NCBI GenBank assembly: GCA_963808165.1
Contig: CAWEET010000007.1
Span: forward strand, 230,198 to 294,197
DNA: 64,000 nt
Origin: Thiosocius sp963808165
Lineage (GTDB): Bacteria > Pseudomonadota > Gammaproteobacteria > Chromatiales > Chromatiaceae
Reading direction: 5' to 3'
Each line of letters opens with the position of its first letter. Position 1 is the first letter of the stretch. A model generated the notes under the pieces. The model was not told the DNA's origin, did no database searches, and saw nothing but the letters and a program-made list of their open reading frames with translations. Below, piece after piece: positions 31,387 to 39,568 of the stretch. The position numbers and the translations under genes were made by a program.

Positions 31387-33222
31387 TCAATCGAGACCAT
31401 AAAGGGTTGGCAACAGCCAGGAGAACATCGCCCACATGATCAGCGTCAGCGGTATACCGACGCGCAGGAAGTCGCTGAATCGATAACCACCGGCGCTCAT
31501 GACCAGTAGGTTGGTCTTATACGCAATTGGCGTCGCGTAGCTCATATTGGCCCCGAACAGCACCGCAAGGACGAACGCCTCCTCCGGCAGACCGAGTCGG
31601 CGCGCAATACCAATGGCAATAGGCGTGCCGATCAGCGCCGCGGCATTGTTCGAAACGATGTTGGTCATCACCGCCATCAGCAGCATCAGGCCGCTCAGCA
31701 ACCCGGCGGGGGAGGCCCCCTGGGTCGCCGACACGAACAGTTCCGCGAGATAGTCGGCCGCACCGGTCTTGAGCAGGGCGGCGCCGAGCGCCAGACTGGC
31801 CACAACGATCAGTATCACCTGAGTGTTCAATGCACGCGCCGCGTCGCGCCAGCTCAGGCACGCACTCGCCAGCATCAAGAGTACACCGGCCGTCGCGCTG
31901 ATCGCGATCGGCAGCCAGCCGAATGCCGCACTGAGGATGATTGCGGCCATGATGCCCAATGCGATGGGCGCGCGCTGCGTGCTTGGCAGGTCAGAGGTCG
32001 CATCCAGCACCAACACATCGCCGAGGCGTTTCAGTTCGGCCAGCCGTTCGCGCACACCCTGGATCAACACCACGTCGCCGACCCGCAGCCGCACGTCCTG
32101 AATCCCACCGCGTACCGCGTGCAACTGCCACCCAGCACGATGCAACGCCAGCGTAAGCAACTGGTGGCGTTCGGCAAAACGCGCGCCGGTCAGGCTGGAG
32201 CCTTCCAGCGATGAGCCCTGGGTCACCACGACCTCGGCCAACTGCTGATCTTCGGCCCGTAGCGGATGTTCGTCATCGACCGGCGTATCACCCGAGTACA
32301 GCGCCGCCCCGAGGGCGCTTTCGTACTCCTTGAGGTTCTCTGCGCTATCGCTCAGCAACAGCCGGTCGCCGGCACGCAGAACCGCATCCGGCAGGGGCAG
32401 CAGAAAACTCTCTCCGCCACGCAGCACGCGCGATACCTGCATCTCGCCTCCGGCCTTTTCCACTGCATCGGCGAGCGTCTTGCCATCGGCAAAGCTGTCC
32501 TGCGTGACCAGCAGTTGGGCGGCGAAGACGCGCGGTGCGGCATCGCCCAGCTCAGTGTGGCGCAGCGGCAACAGGCGCGGGGCGATCAACCAGAGGTAGA
32601 GGATCGCCACGCTCGCGGCGGCCGCGACCGGAAGAACGAAATCGAACATCTCCAGCCGGCGCAGCCCAAGATCGCTGGCAACGCTCACCACCAGAAGATT
32701 CGTCGAGGTACCGATAGTGGTACTCATGCCGCCGACCAGCGTGGCGAAACCCATCGGCATCAGCACGCCCGATGCCGGACTCCCGGTTCGCAAGGAGACG
32801 CTGATCAGGATCGGAAGCAGCAACACGACAATTGGCACGTTGTTTACAAAGGCGCTCAGCACGGCGCCGACCAGCAGGGTCAACAGCAATGAAATCGACG
32901 GCGCCATGCCCCAAACGTGCGCCAGCGCGCGCCCTACCGGCTCGAGCGCCCCGGTGCGCACCAGACCCTGCCCCGCGATCATCAGGGCACACACTGCGAC
33001 CAGGGCCTCGTGACCGAAGCCAAGGAAGAAATCGGTCGCATGCAGCACCTGGCCGTCGCGCTCGAAAGGGAACAACTCGAAACCCAACGTCAATACGACC
33101 AGCACAAACAGGCTGGACGTTTCGAGGGCAATGCGTTCTCGCGTGAACAGCAGCAAAGCAACCACGGTCAACAGCAACACCGCGAGCGCATGATCGTTGG
33201 GTGGGGCGGGCCAGTCCATCAA
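31387..33222 (-). CDS. SLC13-family anion permease with two TrkA-C domains
   Basis: A 611-residue membrane protein. The N-terminal half has about five TM helices, with the transporter hairpin block SAFVNNVPIVVLLLPI and TTIGTSTNLLVV. The centre (about 215-400) holds two RCK/TrkA-C-type regulatory domains (each ending like AGDRLLLSDS and VGDVVLIQG). The C-terminal half repeats the hairpin, with TNIVSNNAAALIGTPIAIGIA and ATPIAYKTNLLVM. Such proteins carry sulfate or other divalent anions, or dicarboxylates, with sodium; the substrate is not settled by sequence. The start at 33222 (MMDWPAPPNDH) is plausible. It is divergent from pcm. Confidence 0.87.
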   Translation of the reverse strand: MMDWPAPPNDHALAVLLLTVVALLLFTRERIALETSSLFVLVVLTLGFELFPFERDGQVLHATDFFLGFGHEALVAVCALMIAGQGLVRTGALEPVGRALAHVWGMAPSISLLLTLLVGAVLSAFVNNVPIVVLLLPILISVSLRTGSPASGVLMPMGFATLVGGMSTTIGTSTNLLVVSVASDLGLRRLEMFDFVLPVAAAASVAILYLWLIAPRLLPLRHTELGDAAPRVFAAQLLVTQDSFADGKTLADAVEKAGGEMQVSRVLRGGESFLLPLPDAVLRAGDRLLLSDSAENLKEYESALGAALYSGDTPVDDEHPLRAEDQQLAEVVVTQGSSLEGSSLTGARFAERHQLLTLALHRAGWQLHAVRGGIQDVRLRVGDVVLIQGVRERLAELKRLGDVLVLDATSDLPSTQRAPIALGIMAAIILSAAFGWLPIAISATAGVLLMLASACLSWRDAARALNTQVILIVVASLALGAALLKTGAADYLAELFVSATQGASPAGLLSGLMLLMAVMTNIVSNNAAALIGTPIAIGIARRLGLPEEAFVLAVLFGANMSYATPIAYKTNLLVMSAGGYRFSDFLRVGIPLTLIMWAMFSWLLPTLYGLD

Positions 33223-33660
33223 TTCAGAGGTCGCGCGCGCGGAAACAGTCAGACGCAGGGAACTGGTCAGTCATACGACTAGGGCCTGTCAACGCTATGC
33301 GGACATTCATCGACGGAGGTCCATTCTTCATAGGACAAGGGGCACTGAGCGCAGTGTACCCGCGATACATAGGAGAAAGTGCAACGCGGCATCGGCAAAA
33401 ATGGTGCCGACCCGGATTCGCCGGTCTATACGATGAGATATAGTGGTCCAAAGGAGCAAGCAGCGGTTTGCACCGCCAGCCGTGCGCAGCGGAATCGGTA
33501 CAGCGACCGCGGGCAAGCTCGGAGATCAAGCCATGCAGGCTTTTGACATCAGGGATCGCGAGGTGTCACGCCTCCAGCCTACGGCGATGGCTGCGCGGAT
33601 CGACACGGTCTGCGAAGAGCCGCAACGCTATCGCTCATCATGTCAGGAGGGCACCAGCTG
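33223..33660. other. Intergenic interval, divergent promoters expected
   Basis: These 438 bases lie between the SLC13 permease and pcm. I see no gene. The A/T-richer stretch 33415-33445 (CTATACGATGAGATATAG) could hold promoter elements, but no pair is convincing. AGGAGG at 33645-33650 is the pcm ribosome site. Confidence 0.45.
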
Positions 33661-34338
33661 ATGGACAGTGAGCGTGAGCACGGCATGCAGCGCATGCTGA
33701 TAGACATCGAGGCCGAGGTCGCCTACACGAGGCACTTAATCGGTCGCGATGCGCTGGACGAACGGGTGATGCAGGCGATGGCCAAGGTGCCACGAGACGC
33801 ATTCGTCCCCGAGCAGATGCAGGTCGCAGCGTTCGACAACAGCCCGTTGCCGATCGGCCACGGCCAGACCATTTCTCAGCCATATATCGTTGCCCTGATG
33901 ACCGACCTGCTGGCCCCGCAACCTGGTCACCGGGTGTTGGAGATCGGCACGGGTTCGGGTTACCAGACCGCCGTGCTGGCGCTGCTGTGTGCCACCGTCT
34001 GCAGCATGGACCTGATCGCGTCGCTCACCCGGCAGGCGGCGGCACGGCTCACGCGGCTCGGCTACGACAACGTGCAGATTCGCAGCGGCAACGGCTACGC
34101 TGGCTGGCCCGATAACGCACCCTACGACGGCATCATCGTCACCGCAGCGGCGCCCCATACCCCTCAAGCGCTGATCGAGCAGCTCAAGCCCGGGGGTCGT
34201 CTGGTGATCCCGCTGGGTCAGCCGCACGCAGCACAACGCCTGGTGGTGCTGCACAAGGACCTTCAGGGCCAGGCCACGACCGACGACATCCTCGGGGTGG
34301 CCTTCGTCCCCCTGATCGACCAGGAACAGCCGAGCTAG
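33661..34338 (+). CDS. pcm: Protein-L-isoaspartate O-methyltransferase
   Basis: A 225-residue enzyme that methylates isoaspartyl residues in damaged proteins using SAM. It has VPRDAFVPEQMQVAAFDNSPLPIGHGQTISQP (substrate-binding region), motif I VLEIGTGSGYQTAVLALL, and YDGIIVTAAAPHTPQALIEQLKPGGRLVIPLG. The start at 33661 is set by AGGAGG 10 bases upstream; an in-frame ATG at 33640 precedes that site. It lies 3 bases upstream of the two-TM pore gene. Confidence 0.93.
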   Translation: MDSEREHGMQRMLIDIEAEVAYTRHLIGRDALDERVMQAMAKVPRDAFVPEQMQVAAFDNSPLPIGHGQTISQPYIVALMTDLLAPQPGHRVLEIGTGSGYQTAVLALLCATVCSMDLIASLTRQAAARLTRLGYDNVQIRSGNGYAGWPDNAPYDGIIVTAAAPHTPQALIEQLKPGGRLVIPLGQPHAAQRLVVLHKDLQGQATTDDILGVAFVPLIDQEQPS

Positions 34339-34341
34339 AAA

Positions 34342-34833
34342 ATGAAAAGCGGCATGCGTCCCCATCGGTTCCGGCGATTCCTCAAAGATGTATCCGCGCA
34401 TACCCCGTTCACCCGGCTGGTCATGCTGCTGGTGTTACTTTGGCTGGTGTTTTCCGCCGGACTGTACCTGGCCGAGCGGGGCACCCAGGGTGCGGCCATC
34501 GATTCCTACGGCGAGGCGTTGTATTGGGGCGTCGCGGCGTTCTCGACCGCGGGGATCGCCGACGCTCCGCTGTCCGGGGCCGCACGTCTGATCGGTGGCC
34601 TGTGGATCGTGATCGGTTCGGTGGTGTTCTTCGGCGCGATTGTGGCGACCGTGACCGGCTATTTCATGCGGCCGTTACAGCGCCCCCACAAACAAATCAT
34701 CGACACCATCGAGTACAACCTCGAACAGCTGAACGATCTGGATCTGGATGAACTGGACCTGCTCAAGGAAACAGTCGACACACTGATCGTGCATGTCGAG
34801 CATCTGAAAGCGCGTCAAACGGCACGCCGCTGA
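34342..34833 (+). CDS. Two-TM ion-channel-like protein with altered selectivity filter
   Basis: A 163-residue protein with the Ion_trans_2 layout: TM1 at about 25-45, pore helix GEALYWGVAAFS (58-68), filter region, TM2 at about 84-107 (GLWIVIGSVVFFGAIVATVTGYFM) and an acidic C-terminal coiled coil (about 115-158). The filter that should read TVGYGD is TAGIAD (residues 69-74), so potassium selectivity is doubtful; it could be a non-selective or non-conducting pore, or a mechanosensor. There is no C-terminal RCK or nucleotide-binding domain. It starts 3 bases after pcm and is probably cotranscribed. It converges on the TIR gene, 10 bases away. Confidence 0.75.
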   Translation: MKSGMRPHRFRRFLKDVSAHTPFTRLVMLLVLLWLVFSAGLYLAERGTQGAAIDSYGEALYWGVAAFSTAGIADAPLSGAARLIGGLWIVIGSVVFFGAIVATVTGYFMRPLQRPHKQIIDTIEYNLEQLNDLDLDELDLLKETVDTLIVHVEHLKARQTARR

Positions 34834-34843
34834 CGACCGGGGT

Positions 34844-35626
34844 TCAGAGGCGCGCGAGATAGGTCTGCAGGCGCTCCCAGCCGATCTGCAGCCGGGCCTC
34901 GACGCTGTCCAGCGTGCGCAGCGTGCCGTCGTCGCCGAACAACCGTATACCGGCATAGAGCAAACCGACCACCAGCACCAGCGATATCAGTTTTTTCAGG
35001 CCGCGGCCGGTCACGCGCAGCGCCTCCCGGGCAAGGCTTGCCGACAGGCTCGGCGGCCCGCTGCGCGCCGGGCGACCGCGTGGAGCTTCATCCAGGATCG
35101 AGACGCGGGGTCTGCGCGGCGGCGTTTCGCGGGATTTTTGCGGCGGCCGGTCTGGTGCAACCGCCAGTGCGGGACACAGCGCGCGCAGCCGGTCCGCCAG
35201 TTCTTTCACTTCACTGTCCCAGCGCCGGTCGGTGAGGACCGCCGCCTGCAGGCGCGACAGTCGCTCGATGCTCTCCGGCAGCACCTCGGCGGCCGGCATG
35301 GTCGCCCCCCCGACCAATACCGGAATCACCTGCTTGCGTTGCGCGAATGCGGACTCGATCTCGGCCCGCACCCAGTCGGTCGGCGCGAACAGCCGCCTGC
35401 CGAAGCCATGCTCGGCCTGCGACGCCCAACGTCGGCCGATCACCACCAACAGGGCGTCGCTGGCCGCAATCGAGCGGTGCAACACCTCGGTGAAATCACT
35501 GCCCACCGGGATCTCGATGTCGCGAAAGACCCACTCCGCGCCCAGGATCTCACTGAGGTCGTCGGCCAGACGGCCGGCGAAGCCCTGGCTGTCATCACGC
35601 CGGTAGCTGACGAAGACTCCTGCCAT
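34844..35626 (-). CDS. TIR domain protein with C-terminal membrane helix
   Basis: A 260-residue protein. Residues 1-135 form a TIR domain: VFVSYRRDDSQGFAGRLADDL (box 1), FRDIEIPVGSDFTEVL, DALLVVIGRRWA, and DWVRAEIESAF, which holds the WxxxE glutamate used by TIR NADases. A Pro/Arg-rich linker (about 155-190) leads to one TM helix (about 213-231) and a short tail. Bacterial TIR domains hydrolyse NAD or make signalling cyclic-ADP-ribose in antiphage systems, but others are scaffolds. No partner STING, SIR2, Thoeris or NLR gene is seen. Its only close neighbour is the convergent pore protein. Confidence 0.82.
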   Translation of the reverse strand: MAGVFVSYRRDDSQGFAGRLADDLSEILGAEWVFRDIEIPVGSDFTEVLHRSIAASDALLVVIGRRWASQAEHGFGRRLFAPTDWVRAEIESAFAQRKQVIPVLVGGATMPAAEVLPESIERLSRLQAAVLTDRRWDSEVKELADRLRALCPALAVAPDRPPQKSRETPPRRPRVSILDEAPRGRPARSGPPSLSASLAREALRVTGRGLKKLISLVLVVGLLYAGIRLFGDDGTLRTLDSVEARLQIGWERLQTYLARL

Positions 35627-35759
35627 GACAGGCGGCCCCTCCCGATTCAGTCGATTTTTTTCGTATTCGAGGGCACGATACTAACGCGGGCGCGCCAGAC
35701 GCGCCCAAACCTGCGGTACGCTCCCTTGAGCGCCGTTTTGGCCCTTGTCGCAGTTGCAC

Positions 35760-37079
35760 CTAAACCGCCAGAGCCTGGTAGAGATGCAGCACCAGGATAT
35801 CCACTGCCAGCATGAACAAGGTGAAGCTCCCGTTCCAGCGCAGGAAGCCGCGCGCATCGATACCGAAACGGCCGTGCATGGCCAGGTGCATGCCGGAGAA
35901 CGGCGAGCTGCTGACTCCGGCGGCCCAGGTCATCAGGTAGGTGATTCCCATCAGGTTCGGGTCGGGCGTCAATGGCGCCAGCAGGCCGTGTGCTGTAGCG
36001 ATGCTGATCACCGGATGCACCCCGGCAGCCGATACGCCCACCATGAGCAACAGCAGCAGGCTGGCCTCGGTCGCGCCGAATTCGAGCAGGTCGAGCGTCC
36101 AGCCACTGGTCTGCACGACGCTGGCGATGCCGGCCGCCAGTACCCCCGCGGCCAGGAACAGCAGCAACTCTCCGGACATGCGCGGCAGGCCGGCCCGAAC
36201 ATGGCCCGCGAAGCGCCGGGGCGCATCCGCCGCATGACGGGCCAGCAACACAACGACGGTAAGGATCAGCGCCATCGAGCTGATCAGTGACAGGATCGGC
36301 AGCAGCGGCAGCGCATGGTGCAGGGTCATCACCAGCACTGCCAGCAGACCGGGCACCCAGAGCGCACCGAAGTGCATCGGATAGCCGACGAAATCGGCCG
36401 CGGCCGGCCAACGTGACAGCTGCCAGCTGGCGACCAGTAGCCCGAGCGCGGCCAACGGCAACCCGACCATCGACAGCGTGAGCAGCTGGGCCCCCGGTGC
36501 ATTGCTCAATGCGATGCCCATCGCGGCGAAGAAGGGCGACCAGAGCGAGGCCAGGGCGAAACCGCGAGACAGAACGCTGGCCTGCAGCGGCGTCATCGGC
36601 TGCCGGCGCGACTGCCGATCGCCGAGGATCATCACCGCCGACAAATTGATGACCGAGCCGAACAGGTGCACCCCGAGCAACGTGCGCCAAAGCGCGCTGC
36701 GACCGCGCGGGTCCGGTTCTCCGGCATCGACCGCGGGCAGGCTGATCAGGCGCAGGAAGCTGACCCCGGCGAGCATCGCCAGCAGCGCCTGATTGGTACT
36801 CAGTGCCTTTTGCCACTGCGGCTGACCGCCGCCCAGCCACGCGTACAACAGACCAGCGGCCCCGATTGCAAACATCAGCAGGGTCTGGGTGCGTTGCAGA
36901 CCGCTGACACGGCCGGCCAGCAGCAGTCCGGCGAGCCAGAATATTCCCCCCGCCAGTCCCGGTGGCAAACCCAACCCGGCGCCGTGCGCCATCGACGCCA
37001 GGATCGCGCCGAGCAGCAGCCACCCGGCTGCCGCAGCAGTCGCGGTGTCCGAAGCATTTGGGGTCACGGTCGATGGCAC
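35760..37079 (-). CDS. Polytopic membrane protein, possible ion-transporter-superfamily permease
   Basis: A 439-residue protein with about 11-12 TM helices. Two features recall the ion transporter (IT) superfamily of the SLC13/ArsB kind: a first block with GSVINLSAVMILGDRQ, and a C-terminal hairpin VGVSAAGVHPVISIATAHGLLAPLTPDP followed by WAAGVSSSPFSGMH. I cannot name a substrate and do not recognise the family with certainty. It is not clearly in an operon: 133 bases separate it from the TIR start, both on the minus strand, and its own start lies next to a long gene-free interval. Confidence 0.68.
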   Translation of the reverse strand: MPSTVTPNASDTATAAAAGWLLLGAILASMAHGAGLGLPPGLAGGIFWLAGLLLAGRVSGLQRTQTLLMFAIGAAGLLYAWLGGGQPQWQKALSTNQALLAMLAGVSFLRLISLPAVDAGEPDPRGRSALWRTLLGVHLFGSVINLSAVMILGDRQSRRQPMTPLQASVLSRGFALASLWSPFFAAMGIALSNAPGAQLLTLSMVGLPLAALGLLVASWQLSRWPAAADFVGYPMHFGALWVPGLLAVLVMTLHHALPLLPILSLISSMALILTVVVLLARHAADAPRRFAGHVRAGLPRMSGELLLFLAAGVLAAGIASVVQTSGWTLDLLEFGATEASLLLLLMVGVSAAGVHPVISIATAHGLLAPLTPDPNLMGITYLMTWAAGVSSSPFSGMHLAMHGRFGIDARGFLRWNGSFTLFMLAVDILVLHLYQALAV

Positions 37080-37534
37080 TGGCTCAACGAGCAGCCGGGC
37101 ATCGAACGACGCGTTGCCGCGTTGGATCCAGCCGCGTCTGCCGCAAGGACGCGGCAGTTACGCCTCCACTGAGGGGTTCATGGCGTCCCGCGCGTCGGAT
37201 CCGCCGGTGCGCTACTGCGAAGATCAGTGCCGCTGGAGTCATGATGACAGCATATCGCCCGGGGAGGCGAAGGGCATGTCCTGCGCAGAAAAAGCCCCAG
37301 GCGCAGATGCGCAAGACCGGCCCTCATCGGCCGGTCGAACTGTGACGCAATCACGACAGAAAAGGGGTCGACCTGGCCTTCCGGGGCAGTCTCCGCCACC
37401 GGTGGCACGCGGGCGAACACAGTGCGATGCTTGCGCGGAGTGTCGTGCAACGCTAATCGCCGACAATTTTTAGGCTAACAGCAGACACAAAGCCCGCTAG
37501 AATTGGGCCCCTCGCGAACTTCGAGGAACGCCGT
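37080..37534. other. Intergenic interval without a supported gene
   Basis: These 455 bases lie between divergent genes. Frames here are open only because of high GC content and show no domains or good starts. GAGGAA just before 37535 serves the DUF971 gene. An A/T-richer stretch at 37450-37505 is the likely place for that promoter. Confidence 0.45.
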
Positions 37535-37903
37535 ATGAACACCCCCGCACCGACCGAACTCAACCTGCACCGCATGTCACGCGTGCTCGAGGTCACCTTC
37601 CAGGATGGCGCAAACTTCAAGCTGCCGGCCGAATACCTGCGCGTGTATTCGCCTTCTGCGGAGGTTGCCGGCCACGGACCCGGGCAGCGCAAGGTGCCGC
37701 TGGGCAAGGAAGGCGTGAACATCGACCGCATTGAGCCGGTTGGCAATTACGCCGTCGTGCTGCATTTCGACGATGAGCACAACACCGGCATTTACTCCTG
37801 GGAAACCCTGTACAATCTCGGCAAACACTACGATGAACTGTGGGCGGATTATCTGGCGGAGCTGAAGGAAAAGGGCTACACGCGCAAAGAGCCCGCCGCC
37901 TGA
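37535..37903 (+). CDS. DUF971 (GBBH-like N-terminal domain) protein
   Basis: A 122-residue protein with the DUF971 pattern: SRVLEVTFQDGANFKLPAEYLRVYSPSAEVAGHGPGQ, followed by VNIDRIEPVGNYAVVLHFDDEHNTGIYSWETLYNLG. The fold is that of the N-terminal domain of gamma-butyrobetaine hydroxylase; related proteins accompany iron-sulfur assembly or hydroxylase genes. Its role is unknown. It stands just before ubiE, a common arrangement in Gammaproteobacteria. Confidence 0.87.
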   Translation: MNTPAPTELNLHRMSRVLEVTFQDGANFKLPAEYLRVYSPSAEVAGHGPGQRKVPLGKEGVNIDRIEPVGNYAVVLHFDDEHNTGIYSWETLYNLGKHYDELWADYLAELKEKGYTRKEPAA

Positions 37904-37940
37904 TATCCGTGACTGCAGCTCGCCTGCGCGGGACGGCCAA

Positions 37941-38693
37941 ATGACGAATCCAAGACGCAACACGCATTTCGGTTACCGCACCGTGGACAGTGGCGAAAAG
38001 GCCGGCCTCGTGCGGGGCGTTTTCGACTCGGTCGCATCGAAGTACGATTTGATGAACGACCTGATGTCGTTCGGCGTCCATCGCCTGTGGAAGCGATTCG
38101 CCGTCGAGTTGGCCGGCGTGCGGCCCGGTCAGCAGGTACTCGACCTGGCCTCTGGCACCGGCGATCTGGCCGACCGCTTCGCCGATCTCGTCGGCCCAGC
38201 AGGGCTGGTGCTGATGACCGATATCAACGCGGCCATGCTGGGTGTCGGGCGTGACCGTATGGTCGACCGCGGTCACGCCGGCAACGTCGGTTATGTGCAA
38301 GTGGATGCCGAGGTGCTGCCATTCCCCGACGCCAGTCTCGACCTGATCACCATCGCCTTCGGCCTGCGCAACGTGACCGACAAGGGCAGGGCGCTCGCGT
38401 CAATGTACCGTGCCCTCCGGCCGGGTGGCCGGGCACTGGTGCTGGAGTTCTCCAAGCCGGTCAACAGGCCGTTGGAGAAACTCTACGACATCTATTCGTT
38501 CCACATCCTGCCACGTATGGGTGCAATGGTCGCCAGGGATGAGGACAGCTACCGTTACCTGGCCGAGTCGATCCGGATGCATCCCGATCAGGAGACACTG
38601 CGGGTCATGATGGAGCAGGCAGGCTTCGAGAACTGCGACGTCCACAACCTGACCGGCGGCATCGTCGCGGTGCATCGCGGATTCAAGCTCTAG
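37941..38693 (+). CDS. ubiE: Ubiquinone/menaquinone biosynthesis C-methyltransferase
   Basis: A 250-residue SAM methyltransferase that performs the C-methylation of the demethylated benzoquinol/naphthoquinol ring. It starts THFGYRTVDSGEKAGLVRGVFDSVASKYDLMNDLMSFG. Motif I is VLDLASGTGDLADRF, and the UbiE signature is ITIAFGLRNVTDKGRALASMYRALRPGGR. It is followed by ubiJ and ubiB, the conserved order. Confidence 0.96.
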   Translation: MTNPRRNTHFGYRTVDSGEKAGLVRGVFDSVASKYDLMNDLMSFGVHRLWKRFAVELAGVRPGQQVLDLASGTGDLADRFADLVGPAGLVLMTDINAAMLGVGRDRMVDRGHAGNVGYVQVDAEVLPFPDASLDLITIAFGLRNVTDKGRALASMYRALRPGGRALVLEFSKPVNRPLEKLYDIYSFHILPRMGAMVARDEDSYRYLAESIRMHPDQETLRVMMEQAGFENCDVHNLTGGIVAVHRGFKL

Positions 38694-38941
38694 GACCCGG
38701 GTCAGGCAATCCAGACAACGCCAGTCGGCACAAAGGCTTCTCCAATGAACGGCGACCCACCCAGAAAGAAAGCCTCCAGGCGACGCCTCGCGACAGGATG
38801 CGGAATGATGCAGCGGCACAGTCTAGACGCTATCGGCCCGCTCGCCGGGGTGTCGTACCGTCGGCCGCTCGCAGCCTTCGGATCGCAGCCGGGTCGCCGC
38901 GTTGTGCGGCCCCGGAATCCGGAAAGGGCGGCCACGGGGCG

Positions 38942-39568
38942 ATGATTGTGCAGGAACTCGCGCTGGAGGCGCTCGAGGAGGCCTTGAACCGGGTCCTGGC
39001 GTTGGATCCCGACGCCGGACGAAGGCTCGCCGACCTGCACGGCCGGGTCGTTCGCGTCGACCTGCAAGGCAGCGGCATCCAGCTCAACTTCGTGCCCGGA
39101 CACGATGGTCGTCTGCGGCTCCTCGGCAGCATCGAACATGAGCCCGACTGCACCCTCTCAGGTAGCCCGGTGGACCTGATCCGTGCCGGCGACAGCGTCT
39201 CCGGGCATGCGCAGCTGTTTGCTGGGCGTGTGCAGATCGATGGCGACACCGGCCTCGCGCATGCCTTCAGCGAGGCACTGGCGGGCATCGACATCGATTG
39301 GGAAGAGCAGCTGTCGCATCTGACCGGTGATATCACTGCCCACGAGATCGGCCGTGGCCTGCGTGCCGCAGCGCGCGAAGGCCGGCGAATCGGTCGGAGC
39401 GCCCAAGACAACCTATCGGAGTATCTGACCGAAGAGGCACGCCTGTTGCCGCACCGTTTCGAGGTCGAGGATTTCCTCTCCGATGTCGACGAACTGCGCG
39501 ACGCGGTCGATCGCCTGCAGGCGCGCATCGCCCTGCTCGAGAGGCGCCGTGGTGGTGCAGAGGGGTGA
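38942..39568 (+). CDS. ubiJ: Ubiquinone biosynthesis accessory factor UbiJ (SCP2 domain)
   Basis: A 208-residue protein with an N-terminal SCP2-type lipid-binding domain (about 10-110; VRVDLQGSGIQLNFVPGHDGRLRLLG, CTLSGSPVDLIRAGD) and a C-terminal coiled coil (about 170-205). UbiJ helps organise the soluble Ubi metabolon by binding ubiquinone precursors. The start at 38942 (MIVQELALEALEEALN) gives the family's N-terminus; the upstream extension in frame is not conserved-looking. It overlaps ubiB by 4 bases (GTGA). A 248-base gap separates it from ubiE. Confidence 0.9.
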   Translation: MIVQELALEALEEALNRVLALDPDAGRRLADLHGRVVRVDLQGSGIQLNFVPGHDGRLRLLGSIEHEPDCTLSGSPVDLIRAGDSVSGHAQLFAGRVQIDGDTGLAHAFSEALAGIDIDWEEQLSHLTGDITAHEIGRGLRAAAREGRRIGRSAQDNLSEYLTEEARLLPHRFEVEDFLSDVDELRDAVDRLQARIALLERRRGGAEG

